NCBI RefSeq assembly: GCF_009847015.1
Contig: NZ_WVEM01000001.1
Location: 186,001 to 250,000 of the forward strand
From: Sunxiuqinia indica
GTDB lineage: Bacteria > Bacteroidota > Bacteroidia > Bacteroidales > Prolixibacteraceae
Direction: 5' to 3'
DNA: 64,000 bases
Position numbers and translations under genes: made by a program. The notes beneath the pieces are model-generated. The model made no database searches. It saw only the letters and a list, made by a program, of their open reading frames with translations, and was not told the origin of the DNA. This document shows positions 44,903 to 54,478 of the stretch, piece by piece (within the stretch, counting starts at the first letter, position 1; every line of letters begins with the position of its first letter).

Positions 44903-46147
44903 ATGCAAAAACAATGGTGGAAGGCAATCGGTCCGGGATTGATTTGGGCAGCAGCTGCAATTGGAGTATCACATCTTGTTCAATCAACCAGGGCAGGAGC
45001 CAATTACGGATTTCAACTGATTATTGTCGTTCTGCTCGCGAATCTGTTTAAATATCCATTTTTTCAATTCGGGCCACGGTATGCAATTGCATCCGGCGAA
45101 AGTTTGATTGCTGGTTACCGAAGAATGGGGAAGTGGGTGGTTTATTTATTTCTAATTCTCACCATTGCAACGATGTTCACCATACTGGCCGCTGTAACAT
45201 CGGTTACGGTCGGCATTATTGGTTCTGTATTGCCCTTTTCGTTGAGTTATTTACAATTCACAATCATCTTATTACTGATCTGTGCTTTAATCATTCTGAT
45301 TGGTCACTATAAAACATTGGATCGGCTAATCAAATTTGTTATTATAGTTTTGTCGCTTTCCACTATTACAGCTTTGGTCGCTTCTTTTACAACTACTGGA
45401 ACTATGGTTGTTCGGGAAGATGTCCCGTTTGTATGGAATACAACGAATATCTCGTTTTTAGTTGCTTTAGTTGGGTGGATGCCAAGTGCTATTGATATTT
45501 CGGTATGGAATTCATTATGGACAATTGCCAAGATCAAGGAATCGGGTTACAAACCCAGCTTGAAGGAGTCGATGCTCGATTTTAATATTGGTTATTTTAC
45601 TACTGTGTTTTTTGCATTGGCTTTTCTTGGCTTGGGGGCCATGGTCATGTATAATTCCGGCGAAATATTCGCAACAGGCGGGGTTGCTTTTTCAAAGCAG
45701 TTGTTGTCATTATACACCAAAACAATAGGAGGTTGGTCGTATTGGATTATCGCCGTTGCAGCTATTGCCACCATGTTTAGCACAACCCTTACTGTTTTGG
45801 ATGCCTATCCGCGGGTGCTTAATTCAGTTGTGGATACCTTAAAACCCGAGAACACAAAAAGTACGAGTTACACAAAATTGAACCTTTTGTGGATGATTGT
45901 TTTGGCTGCGGGCGCAGTACTATTGATTTTTCAATTCTCCGATAAGATGAAATTGTTGGTTGATATTGCGACAACTTTATCATTCATTACAGCACCAGTA
46001 ATCGGCTTTTTAAACTTAAAAGCGATTACGGCTAAACATGTGCCGGATAAATACAAACCAGGACGTTTTTTGATGGTATTATCGTGGGTTGGATTGATTG
46101 TACTAACAACTTTTGCTTTGTACTTTTTGTGGATTCGATTTGTGTAG
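44903..46147 (+). CDS. Nramp-related transporter lacking the DPGN metal motif
   Basis: 414 residues with about eleven membrane helices in the Nramp/LeuT-fold order. It begins AIGPGLIWAAAAI. In metal-transporting Nramp proteins GPG is followed, eight residues later, by DPGN; here the same place reads GVSH (21-24), so the Asp and Asn ligands are absent. In helix 6 the MPH motif reads MPS (GWMPSAIDISVW): the Met is kept, the His is not. The fold is clear, but transport of Mn or Fe in the usual way is unlikely; the substrate is open. Own promoter and terminator, hence monocistronic. Confidence 0.85.
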   Translation: MQKQWWKAIGPGLIWAAAAIGVSHLVQSTRAGANYGFQLIIVVLLANLFKYPFFQFGPRYAIASGESLIAGYRRMGKWVVYLFLILTIATMFTILAAVTSVTVGIIGSVLPFSLSYLQFTIILLLICALIILIGHYKTLDRLIKFVIIVLSLSTITALVASFTTTGTMVVREDVPFVWNTTNISFLVALVGWMPSAIDISVWNSLWTIAKIKESGYKPSLKESMLDFNIGYFTTVFFALAFLGLGAMVMYNSGEIFATGGVAFSKQLLSLYTKTIGGWSYWIIAVAAIATMFSTTLTVLDAYPRVLNSVVDTLKPENTKSTSYTKLNLLWMIVLAAGAVLLIFQFSDKMKLLVDIATTLSFITAPVIGFLNLKAITAKHVPDKYKPGRFLMVLSWVGLIVLTTFALYFLWIRFV

Positions 46148-46167
46148 ATATTCGGAGTTTGCAAAAA

Positions 46168-46202
46168 AAAATCAGCTACTCAATTCAAATAGCTGATTTT
46201 TT
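46168..46202. terminator. Bidirectional terminator
   Basis: AAAATCAGCTA and TAGCTGATTTT form an 11-bp perfect stem with A- and T-runs on its two sides, between the convergent Nramp-like and CsgG-domain genes. Confidence 0.88.
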
Positions 46203-46229
46203 GTAACCTACAAGATCGACGAATAATTT

Positions 46230-47525
46230 CTATTCTTCTCTTACGTCTGATTTATGTACGAACCCTGATTTCCCACCCAGAAGTTCAATTTCATACCAGT
46301 CCTTCAATCGGTTTTTGATTTTGAATTCCAGGTCTCCCGGTACACGAGCAACAATCTGTTCTCCATTAACTGGTTTAATTCTTACAGGAATACGATCATT
46401 GCGATTTCCCTTGGTTTTTATTTTGTCTGCAAGAACACTTGCTCCACCTTCACGAAACTCATATTTTTTGATATCCAATCCCATTTCATTTAGGTAGCTT
46501 ACTAATGCTAGTTCACTTTCGGCCTGTTGGTATGCTTTGTGGTATTTATTTTTGTCTTCATCAAGTTGGTATGCAACTCCGTAAAGACTATAAGCTTGTT
46601 CAAAGTCACCGGTCGCTTCATACAAGATCCCCAAATTATAAGCGAGTTCAGGATTATAACTATCCTCATCGTACATGGCTTTGTATAATTTATAGGCTCG
46701 ATCTATTTCACCCTTTTTCATGTAATCTTCGGCATCTTTAGCACGGTCTTTAAATTCTTTCACGCGAACACGTTCAATGTCGAATGATTCGTATCGGTAG
46801 TAGGGTGAGCAATAGTTGGCACATTCAGATGCCAGAAAACGGAAGCAATCATCAGCCATTTGATTGACGGTTTGAACGGCAGAATGACTGGGATAGCCTT
46901 TGTCTGAATAAGCGACATCTTCGAGTGCTTGCTTGGGGGTGAAACTTCCAATGATTTCAGCAGTTTCTACTTTAATAATCTTCATTCGTGCTTCAGAAGT
47001 TACCTGGCGGGCAAGTTTATAATGTGTTTTCTTCGAGCCATCTTTTTCTTTTGTTTGGTAGGTTGTTCGTTCATCTTTTACATCGAATGACAGACTTCCC
47101 ATGATGATGGCATCAACTCCTAGTATCTTCCCAATGCTCACAGCAGTTTGATCATCAATTCGATCGCTGCTTTGAAGATTCTGCTCACGCATGACGGTAT
47201 TGAGCTGTTCCCTTTCAATGAGCTTGTAGATATTGGTAACAGCACCTTGTATGTATATTTTGTCAGGTTCTCCTCCTCGATATTCCTGTAGCAGATTATC
47301 AGTCAGGAAATCGACCATCCTGGTACCAAAATCAACTCCGGCATCTTTATAAAAATAAGGACCAAGATTTTTAAAATTAAGCACGGCTACCCGGTAAATA
47401 TCAGGGAATGTTTTTTCAGGAGCCGTATAAACATAGGTTTTTAACTGAGGCCCGAACTGAGCCTTGGAGAGTACTGGAGTTAATACAAACAATAAAACAA
47501 TAAATCTGCGAATCAACTGCTTCAT
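46230..47525 (-). CDS. CsgG-domain protein with TPR and SH3-like domains
   Basis: The ATG at 47525 gives a signal peptide (MKQLIRRFIVLLFVLTPVLSKAQ); upstream frame lacks support. Next comes a CsgG/HfaB-like domain (about 35-215: YRVAVLNFKN, REQLNTVMREQNLQSSD, GKILGVDAIIMGSLS, KIIKVETAEIIGS), then TPR units (about 250-335) and a C-terminal SH3-like domain (ending IELLGGKSGFVHKSDVREE). CsgG forms the curli export pore; this fusion is probably a periplasmic assembly factor or stress-envelope protein of unknown cargo. No curli genes are nearby. Confidence 0.82.
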   Translation of the reverse strand: MKQLIRRFIVLLFVLTPVLSKAQFGPQLKTYVYTAPEKTFPDIYRVAVLNFKNLGPYFYKDAGVDFGTRMVDFLTDNLLQEYRGGEPDKIYIQGAVTNIYKLIEREQLNTVMREQNLQSSDRIDDQTAVSIGKILGVDAIIMGSLSFDVKDERTTYQTKEKDGSKKTHYKLARQVTSEARMKIIKVETAEIIGSFTPKQALEDVAYSDKGYPSHSAVQTVNQMADDCFRFLASECANYCSPYYRYESFDIERVRVKEFKDRAKDAEDYMKKGEIDRAYKLYKAMYDEDSYNPELAYNLGILYEATGDFEQAYSLYGVAYQLDEDKNKYHKAYQQAESELALVSYLNEMGLDIKKYEFREGGASVLADKIKTKGNRNDRIPVRIKPVNGEQIVARVPGDLEFKIKNRLKDWYEIELLGGKSGFVHKSDVREE

Positions 47526-47698
47526 AATACATAGGGGGTTAAAGAGTGAATTTTTTTGGTTTTCCAATAAAGAAAATAAAATTTGATTTGACTCGCAAGT
47601 TTTTTCGATGCTTGATCCGAACAATTGTTTGTTATGCTAAAGGGGTTTGTATATGGAGTAGAGTCTTCTATTTAGTTGATGTTATTTCGAGCTTAATG

Positions 47699-47727
47699 CA
47701 AAGTTATCTATATTCGTGCATCTCAAA
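47699..47727 (-). promoter_or_regulatory. Promoter of the CsgG-domain gene
   Basis: On the minus strand TTTG (complement of 47724-47727), a 17-bp spacer and TAACTTTG (complement of 47699-47706). The leader to the ATG at 47525 would be about 165 nt. The tauE-type gene diverges at 47750. Confidence 0.6.
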
Positions 47728-47749
47728 TTATTGAACTAAGCTCATCGCA

Positions 47750-48502
47750 ATGGAGTGGTACTATTATTTTGCTCTCGTGGGTGTCGGGCTTGTCGCTGGT
47801 ATTATTAATGCAATGGCAGCTGGCGGATCGATGTTGTCTTTACCTTTCCTGATATTTTTAGGTTTGCCGGCTAATATTGCCAATGCAACCAATCGAGTAG
47901 CCATTTTATTCCAAAATATTGTTGGTGTTAATTCATTCCGGCAAGAAAAAATATTTGATTTAAAGACGGATTATAGATTGGCTCTGCCAGCGGTTGTCGG
48001 TGCAATAATCGGAGCATTGTTTGCGGTTGAAATTGATCCTCAACTTCTGGAGAAGATTATTGGTTTTGTTATGTTTTTCATGCTGCTGGTTATCATTTTC
48101 AAGCCGGATGCCTGGTTGAAAAAACAGGTTGGCGTAGTGAATTCCAAACCGAGCCTCATTCAATATATTGTCTTTTTCTTTATCGGAATGTACGGTGGTT
48201 TTATTCAGTTAGGTGTGGGTTTTCTTTTGCTGGGTGGATTGGTTTTAGGTTGTGGCTATGATTTGGTAAAGGCTAATGCTATTAAGCTTTTCATTGTATT
48301 GGTGTATACCATATTTGCCATCGTGATCTTTATTTTTCACGATCAGATTGATTGGCTAAGTGGTTTAATGTTAGCTTGCGGAAATATGCTTGGTGCGTGG
48401 ATTGGAGTAAAGTTTACGATGAAAGGTGGCGCAAAATTGGTTCGCTATGTGCTAATTGTTGTCCTTGCGCTGATAACCGTAAAATTGCTTGTCGGCTTAT
48501 AA
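47750..48502 (+). CDS. TSUP-family exporter (TauE/SafE)
   Basis: A 250-residue membrane protein with the TauE/SafE layout: GLVAGIINAMAAGGSMLSLPFLIFLGLPANIANATNRVAI in the first half and the repeat FFIGMYGGFIQLGVGFLLLGGLVL in the second. About eight helices. Family members move sulfite, sulfoacetate or related anions. A sulfonate role would fit the ComA-like gene 10 kb away, but no direct link is visible. Monocistronic. Confidence 0.88.
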   Translation: MEWYYYFALVGVGLVAGIINAMAAGGSMLSLPFLIFLGLPANIANATNRVAILFQNIVGVNSFRQEKIFDLKTDYRLALPAVVGAIIGALFAVEIDPQLLEKIIGFVMFFMLLVIIFKPDAWLKKQVGVVNSKPSLIQYIVFFFIGMYGGFIQLGVGFLLLGGLVLGCGYDLVKANAIKLFIVLVYTIFAIVIFIFHDQIDWLSGLMLACGNMLGAWIGVKFTMKGGAKLVRYVLIVVLALITVKLLVGL

Positions 48503-48504
48503 AA

Positions 48505-48533
48505 AATAAGACCGGAAATGACTCCGGTCTTAT
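48505..48533. terminator. Bidirectional terminator
   Basis: AAGACCGGA and TCCGGTCTT form a perfect 9-bp stem between convergent genes. The minus direction is followed by ATTTTTTA, the plus direction by ATCACTATTT. Confidence 0.85.
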
Positions 48534-48547
48534 CACTATTTATCGAG

Positions 48548-49705
48548 TTATTTTTCTTCTTTCGTTTCCTTTATCGGGTCTAGTTTTTCTAAAAACTTCT
48601 CAGCAATTTTCGCAATAGGCAATTCTCCTATATCGTCACCGAGGTTCGAGCATAGGGTAATCACCAGTTTCTGATCGGGGAAAACTCCAACTGCTGAGCT
48701 GCCACCAATTGTTGTCCCTAATTTGGCAATTAATTTCCGGTTGAACCGGTCTGCTGTTGAAATCCAACCAAAACTTCTCAAAACTTCCTGGCCCTCGCTT
48801 AGTTTGTGTTTGTTGTAAAAAAGATCCAGTGTTGCCTGGTTGAAAAAGCCGGGTTTAAGTATTTGCTGAGCCAGCTGATTTAAATCATCGGCAGTTGATA
48901 GATACCCCAAGGTAGGAGCAAATGGCAACAGGTTTACTTCTGGCGCTTTAATCAATCGTGCAATGAAATCACGATAATAGGTGTCACTTCTGTTGGGAAT
49001 AATTACATGTTGATAATCGACAAGTGTATTTTCTATATTCAAGGTGTCAAGAATCTGCTTTTTAACTAATTTGCTAAATTTGTCCTTACCAACATTCTCC
49101 GCCAAAATACCTAATAGCGCGTAATTGTACTCCGAATCGTTAAAGTAGGTGTCTGGCTCGTATACAAGTGTATCATTCTCCAATTTTTGAACATACTCTT
49201 TGAGGTTTTTTAGATCTTTATATTTCACGAGATCTTCCATTTTCATATCTCTGAAACCGGAAACACTTGAACCTAGTTCGAGCAGGGTAAAATCATATTT
49301 CTTTTTCGGAAAGTTAGGAACATATTCATAAAAACTATGGTTCAGATCCAGTTTGCCTTGTTCGTGGAATTTAGCAATGAGGTAGCTGGTCAGTAGTTCA
49401 GACGTGTTTCCAATTCGAAATTTGGTTTCCCGGGTTGCCGGGGCTTTCAACTCTTTGCTGGCAACTCCAATCCCTTCAGACCATACAATTTCACCATCAA
49501 TCGATACACAAACCGACATACCCGGAACCGAGCTGCTTATTAGGTAGCTTCTTAAGTCATCTCTGGATTTAAGAATCTCTTCTTTGTACTTTTTCTTATA
49601 AATTGGAGCATTTTCTGTTTCCTTATTTGGTTTTTGACACGAAGTAAATACCATTAGAAATGCAACCAGGGGGAGGAACGTTTTCAACACTATTTTCTTT
49701 TTCAT
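48548..49705 (-). CDS. Serine-hydrolase-fold (beta-lactamase-like) lipoprotein without catalytic residues
   Basis: The ATG at 49705 gives a lipoprotein signal (FLMVFTSC). The 385-residue product aligns along its length with class C beta-lactamase-like hydrolases (SVPGMSVCVSIDGEIVWSEGIG, TKFRIGN, YALLGILAENVG, GYLSTADDLNQLAQ). The nucleophile motif SxxK reads NTSE (100-103), YSN reads DSE (190-192), and the KTG/HTG strand reads KLG. All three motifs are lost while fold residues are kept, so it is probably a binding pseudoenzyme. Partner unknown. A minus-strand TAACTTTG lies at 49814-49821. Confidence 0.85.
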   Translation of the reverse strand: MKKKIVLKTFLPLVAFLMVFTSCQKPNKETENAPIYKKKYKEEILKSRDDLRSYLISSSVPGMSVCVSIDGEIVWSEGIGVASKELKAPATRETKFRIGNTSELLTSYLIAKFHEQGKLDLNHSFYEYVPNFPKKKYDFTLLELGSSVSGFRDMKMEDLVKYKDLKNLKEYVQKLENDTLVYEPDTYFNDSEYNYALLGILAENVGKDKFSKLVKKQILDTLNIENTLVDYQHVIIPNRSDTYYRDFIARLIKAPEVNLLPFAPTLGYLSTADDLNQLAQQILKPGFFNQATLDLFYNKHKLSEGQEVLRSFGWISTADRFNRKLIAKLGTTIGGSSAVGVFPDQKLVITLCSNLGDDIGELPIAKIAEKFLEKLDPIKETKEEK

Positions 49706-50038
49706 GTTTATATTTTTTTGATTTAAATTTATGCAATTTCCATACTCCAATGTTGTGTTTTTATGTAGTGCGCAAATGTGTTTAACTTTCAGACAATCAA
49801 TTTTCTGTGTTGGCAAAGTTAGATCATAGTCGTTTTATTATTCTGAGATTTTAGACTGTTAATGTTGATGTTTTGATGCGTTAAATGATGTTGCAAAGGT
49901 GCATTTCATTTTCGGGGGCATGAAATTAAAAAAATCAGGAATAAAAGCGCATTTTTCGATCTGAAAAAAGGTTAATAAATGCAAAAAGGCTTTCAAATGA
50001 ATGAAAGCCTCCTTGTATTTGTTGTCGTGTTAAATAAG
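49706..50038. other. 333-bp intergenic region between two minus-strand genes
   Basis: It contains the terminator of the upstream peptidase gene at 49987-50010 and an exact minus-strand TAACTTTG at 49814-49821, without a clear -33, as the likely promoter of the pseudo-hydrolase gene. No further coding or structural signal was seen. Confidence 0.55.
49982..50010 (-). terminator. Terminator of the C1B-peptidase gene
   Basis: On the minus strand AGGCTTTCA pairs with TGAAAGCCT (9 bp), followed by five T, 29 bp behind the peptidase stop. Confidence 0.82.
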
Positions 50039-51289
50039 CTAAAATTCCTCTAAAATGTCTTTTACTGCATCTTTATGAATTGTAAATCCCATCATTTTTA
50101 GTTTAATATAGTCTTCATGGAAAAAATAGTAACCAAATTTCGGATCATCTTCACCTACATTTCGCGAGCCTGAACTGGAGTCTTTAATCAAGTACCAATC
50201 GTCACCACTGCCTTTGTAATTTTCCAGAATGCCAATCAGGTGCATGCCATGATCATCAGTGGTTGTTTCATTTGAAAAGCGGAATTGTCGGGCATCTTCA
50301 TTAATATATGCTGATGGAATATCATAATCAGGAACCATGGCACAATTGGTTTCACGGCTAAAGCCTGTTTCCGAAACATCGCCTCCAATACTCATCGTAT
50401 ATCCCTTTTTCACGGCCTTTTTCACAACATCCATAAATATGTTGAGCGGAACATTGTAATAGTCTTCGCTGTGCCACCAGTTATCCGGCACTTTGTATTC
50501 CACTTGTTGCCAGTATGGTTCTTGTTTGTACGAAAGTATTTCAACAAAATCAGTCGGGTTTAAGTGAAGATAATCGGTCATGTATGTTTGGGGCGTGTAT
50601 GTTTTTCCTTGTACAGTAAATTCTACCGGAGGCTCACCAATGTGGTGGTTCATGATGGCTTTTATTGTTTCCAGTCCATATTCAATATTCCAGGCATTGT
50701 TCTCCTTCATTGACTCCAGAAATCCGCGCATTTCTTCCATCATTTTTGCATGTGTGTGAAATTTGCGTTCATCCAATAAACCAGTATAAACTTCTTCGGG
50801 GACAACTCCATAACGGTTCATGATTCGAGCTACCGCATTGCCTTCCGATCCTTCGTCAAACAATGATTCCCCTCGTTTCTCAATATAACGGCGGGCTTTT
50901 TCAACATATTCCCAATACACGGTGTATATTTCCGAAAGTTCTACTTTCTTTCCGGTTTGCCTGAATACTTCAGACTCGTAAAAAGAAGTGGTTGAGAATG
51001 ACCAGCAAGTTCCTGCATTTCCCTGAGATTCAGTTTGGTTGCACCAGACCGTTTCATATAAATCCGGATTGTTCGGTAGATCGAGGTCAGACTGATCCAT
51101 CTTGAATCGTACAAAAGGTTCCTTCTCTTCGAGCTTTTCGTTTATTGCGTTTACGTCTTTCAGGATTGATTCGTAGTAATAACCTTCTCCTTTTTCGTAA
51201 ACTTCAACTTTCCCTTTGCTGGTGTTTTTTTGTGCATAGCCATTCATCGCAAGACAAATGGCAATTAGGGGTAATAATTTCTTATACAT
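50039..51289 (-). CDS. C1B-type papain-like peptidase (bleomycin hydrolase/PepC family)
   Basis: The ATG at 51289 gives a signal peptide (MYKKLLPLIAICLAMNGYAQ); the longer frame begins at a TTG. The mature part has Gln89 and Cys95 of the papain-type site in SQGNAGTCWSFSTTSF, and the His in DDHGMHLIGIL. The third residue, usually Asn in NSWG, is Asp (YLIKDSSSG). Unlike the cytoplasmic PepC enzymes of other bacteria it is exported. It probably acts on peptides in the periplasm. Monocistronic. Confidence 0.85.
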   Translation of the reverse strand: MYKKLLPLIAICLAMNGYAQKNTSKGKVEVYEKGEGYYYESILKDVNAINEKLEEKEPFVRFKMDQSDLDLPNNPDLYETVWCNQTESQGNAGTCWSFSTTSFYESEVFRQTGKKVELSEIYTVYWEYVEKARRYIEKRGESLFDEGSEGNAVARIMNRYGVVPEEVYTGLLDERKFHTHAKMMEEMRGFLESMKENNAWNIEYGLETIKAIMNHHIGEPPVEFTVQGKTYTPQTYMTDYLHLNPTDFVEILSYKQEPYWQQVEYKVPDNWWHSEDYYNVPLNIFMDVVKKAVKKGYTMSIGGDVSETGFSRETNCAMVPDYDIPSAYINEDARQFRFSNETTTDDHGMHLIGILENYKGSGDDWYLIKDSSSGSRNVGEDDPKFGYYFFHEDYIKLKMMGFTIHKDAVKDILEEF

Positions 51290-51730
51290 TATATTATCAT
51301 TTAAAAGTGACAAAATACTGTTTCTAAGTGAATCGGTCGCTGAGTAATGTCAGGAATTACAAATGTTGAGAATAATTTTGCAAAACTTTTTTTAGAACTG
51401 CAAGCTTTTAAAAAAGAGTTTTTTATGTCTTAAAATCGGTTATTCGTTGATAAAAAACAGATTTGTCTCATTGGGAGAGAACTTTTTTTCTTATACATTT
51501 AGATTTTGTTGAAAATCAGTATTGTAATAATTGATTTTGAGCGCTTTTAACCGAATAGATTGTTTTCATGGAAGCTGATAGTCAATTTATTCTGTTTTAA
51601 CGTTCTGTTGTTTTCTGAAGTTTGAAATTTCTGATAGGAGAAGCGAGAACCTAAAAATTTCACACCGGGGAACATAGTTACTTTAAGCGAGTTTCAGTTG
51701 TTACATTTTAAAGCAAACAATTACAATCAT
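51290..51730. other. 441-bp divergent intergenic region (peptidase / heme operon)
   Basis: No coding frame and no strong hairpin. The sequence is AT-rich. The hemN side has a TTACTTTA sequence about 50 bp before the ATG that resembles a -7 box but lacks the final TG, so no promoter is called. Confidence 0.4.
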
Positions 51731-53107
51731 ATGAAAATACCTGTTGAGTTAATTGAAAAATATAATGTTCCGGTTCCTCGTTATACAAGTTATCCGCCAG
51801 CCAATTTTTTTGGTGGCGATTTTGAAACCGATGATTATCTGGTGGCAGTTGAAGAGTCGAATAAGAAAGAACCTCAAAATATCTCGATTTACCTACATAT
51901 TCCTTTCTGTACACAATTGTGTTTGTACTGCGGATGTAATACCCATATTACCAAGGATCAGGATATGATGAAGCACTACATGGAAGCCCTGAAAACGGAA
52001 ATCCATATGCTGAATAAATTGATCGATCATGATCGAAAAATTTCGCAGATACACTGGGGAGGAGGAACTCCAAATGTTTTACCTGCCGAACTGATTGGTG
52101 AGGTGATGGCTATTTTTAATTCAGAATATCAATTTATAGATAAACCGGAGATTGCCATTGAATGTAACCCCGCACTATTAAATCAAGCTTATATCGATCA
52201 ATTGGTATCTTTCGGTTTTAATCGAATTAGCCTGGGAGTGCAGGATTTTCAGGAGAAAGTGTTAAATGCAGTACGTCGTGAAGTGCCTGAGATACCAATT
52301 AGCGAGTTGGTTCACATGATCCGGCAGCACGTGGGAGTATCGGTTAACCTCGACTTTATTTATGGATTACCCTATCAAACAGTCGAGTCGTTTGGTAAAG
52401 CCATTGAAAAAGCGATTGCTATTAACCCTGATCGTTTGGTGACCTTTTCATATGCCCACGTGCCTTGGGTGAAAAAGGCTCAAAAAAAGCTGGAAGATTA
52501 TGGCTTGCCTGCTGCTGAAGATAAGGTGAAAATGTTTGAGGAAGCCTGGTCACTAATGACGAATGCTGGTTATGTCCCCATTGGTCTGGATCATTATGCC
52601 AAGCCGAATGATGACATGGCAATCGCCTTGAAAAATCGCTCGCTTCACCGAAATTTTCAGGGCTATTGTACCCGCGAAACGACGGGGCAAGTTTATGCTT
52701 TTGGAGTAACCGGAATTAGTCAGTTAGAAGATGTATATGCGCAAAATGCGAGAACAGTAAAAGAATATATTGATACCGTTGAAAGCGGATCAATCAAAAT
52801 AGTGAAAGGTTATTCGCTTTCTGAAACTGATAAAATTATCAGGCAAATTATAAACGAGATCATGTGCAACCAGTATTTGTCGTGGGCACAAATAGCGGAT
52901 CAATTTCAAACAACAGAAAAAAGCTTGAAGAAATTGCTTGATTTTAAGGAATCAAAACTAGATGATTTTGTCGCAGACGATTTGTTGACTTACACGAAAG
53001 ATGAGATTTTTATAACAGACTTAGGCCGTTTCTTTTTACGAAATATTGCCGCCGTATTTGATATCCGATTGGAAGGAAGTGTGAAAAAGTTTTCAAAATC
53101 AGTTTAA
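51731..53107 (+). CDS. hemN: Oxygen-independent coproporphyrinogen III oxidase
   Basis: The ATG at 51731 gives the normal HemN start (MKIPVELIEKYNVPVPRYTSYP); the longer frame begins at TTG. The radical SAM cluster motif is CTQLCLYCGC, followed by HWGGGTPNVL and the HemN C-terminal domain. It makes protoporphyrinogen IX from coproporphyrinogen III without oxygen. First of four heme genes on one strand; the next starts 3 bp behind its stop. Confidence 0.95.
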   Translation: MKIPVELIEKYNVPVPRYTSYPPANFFGGDFETDDYLVAVEESNKKEPQNISIYLHIPFCTQLCLYCGCNTHITKDQDMMKHYMEALKTEIHMLNKLIDHDRKISQIHWGGGTPNVLPAELIGEVMAIFNSEYQFIDKPEIAIECNPALLNQAYIDQLVSFGFNRISLGVQDFQEKVLNAVRREVPEIPISELVHMIRQHVGVSVNLDFIYGLPYQTVESFGKAIEKAIAINPDRLVTFSYAHVPWVKKAQKKLEDYGLPAAEDKVKMFEEAWSLMTNAGYVPIGLDHYAKPNDDMAIALKNRSLHRNFQGYCTRETTGQVYAFGVTGISQLEDVYAQNARTVKEYIDTVESGSIKIVKGYSLSETDKIIRQIINEIMCNQYLSWAQIADQFQTTEKSLKKLLDFKESKLDDFVADDLLTYTKDEIFITDLGRFFLRNIAAVFDIRLEGSVKKFSKSV

Positions 53108-53110
53108 ACG

Positions 53111-54460
53111 ATGAGGAAAAAAGTAGCTGTTATTGGAGCCGGATTGACTGGATTAACCACAGCCTATTACCTAAAAAAGAAAGGAATTGATGTTCAGGTT
53201 TTCGAAAAAGCTGATCGGGTAGGAGGAGTGATTCAAACGGTTGAGCAGGATGGGTTCATGTATGAAAATGGGCCAAGTACAGGCGTGTTGGGACATCCGG
53301 AGGCAGCTGCTTTAATTGAGGAATTGGGAGATGCTTGCGAATTAGAAATTGCTGATAAGGATGCCAAATTTCGATGGATATGGAAAGGTGACCGCTGGCA
53401 TGCGTTGCCTTCGGGTTTGATGGGAGGAATTAAAACGCCTCTGTTTTCGTGGTACGACAAATTCCGAATCCTTGGCGAACCGTTTCGTAAGCCGGGGACT
53501 GATCCGAACGAGTCGTTGGCCGGTTTGGTGAGGCGACGCATGGGCGAAAGTTTTCTGAAGTATGCTGTTGATCCGTTTATTCTGGGGATTTATTCGGGCG
53601 ATCCCGAAAAGCTGGTTACAAAATACGCATTGCCGAAATTGTATAATTTGGAGCAAAAGTATGGCAGTTTTATTGGTGGTTCCATTAAAAAATCGAAAGA
53701 ACCCAAAACTGATTGGGATAAGAAAGCAACACGGGAAGTGTTTTCGATGAAAGGTGGTTTGAAATCACTAATCAATGCTTTGGCTGATTCCGTTGGTGAA
53801 GAACGTATAACGCTAAATCAAACCGATTTGCAGATTGCTCACTCAAATGGTAAATATCAGATTTCAAACAAATCAACTCAATTCGAGGAATTCGATCAGG
53901 TAATTTCTACCGTTGGTGGATATGCTCTACGCACGCTTTTTCCTTTTCTTCCTTCAGCTGAAATAGAAAAAATTGAAGCCATGCCTTACGCAAAAGTTGT
54001 GCAGGTTTCAGTTGGTTATAATAAGTGGAACGGAATTCCTATCAAAGCTTTTGGAGGACTGATCCCGTTTCATGAAAACCGCGATATTCTTGGTGTCTTG
54101 TTTTTATCCACATTTTTGAAGAACCGTGCTCCCAAAGGCGGAGCATTATTGTCAACTTTTTTGGGTGGTGTACGAAAACCTCAAATGGCTGACTTACCGG
54201 ATGATGAAATTGTTGCATTGGTTGAAAAGGAAATGAAAAGCATGCTCGGGCTAACAAAATGGCAACCTGACTTGTTGGTTATTAATCGTTATCAGCATGC
54301 TATTCCGCAGTATGGTAAAGAATCAGCCGATCGCCTAAAAGCGATAGAGAAAATGGAGTCGACTTATGCCGGCTTGTTGTTGGGAGGAAATATTCGTGGC
54401 GGCATTGGCATGGCCGACCGGATTAAGCAAGGACGAATGCTGGCTGAGACCATCGAATAG
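53111..54460 (+). CDS. hemG: Protoporphyrinogen oxidase (HemY/PPOX type, FAD)
   Basis: 449 residues. The FAD site is [22 protein letters not shown] with [22 protein letters not shown] and the C-terminal [18 protein letters not shown], a PPOX hallmark, are present. It removes six electrons from protoporphyrinogen IX using FAD; the HemY-type enzyme normally uses oxygen. In Bacteroidota this gene is often named hemG, although it is not related to the E. coli flavodoxin-type HemG. Lies between hemN and hemF. Confidence 0.93.
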   Translation: MRKKVAVIGAGLTGLTTAYYLKKKGIDVQVFEKADRVGGVIQTVEQDGFMYENGPSTGVLGHPEAAALIEELGDACELEIADKDAKFRWIWKGDRWHALPSGLMGGIKTPLFSWYDKFRILGEPFRKPGTDPNESLAGLVRRRMGESFLKYAVDPFILGIYSGDPEKLVTKYALPKLYNLEQKYGSFIGGSIKKSKEPKTDWDKKATREVFSMKGGLKSLINALADSVGEERITLNQTDLQIAHSNGKYQISNKSTQFEEFDQVISTVGGYALRTLFPFLPSAEIEKIEAMPYAKVVQVSVGYNKWNGIPIKAFGGLIPFHENRDILGVLFLSTFLKNRAPKGGALLSTFLGGVRKPQMADLPDDEIVALVEKEMKSMLGLTKWQPDLLVINRYQHAIPQYGKESADRLKAIEKMESTYAGLLLGGNIRGGIGMADRIKQGRMLAETIE

Positions 54461-54478
54461 CGCAAATTTTTGATTAAT

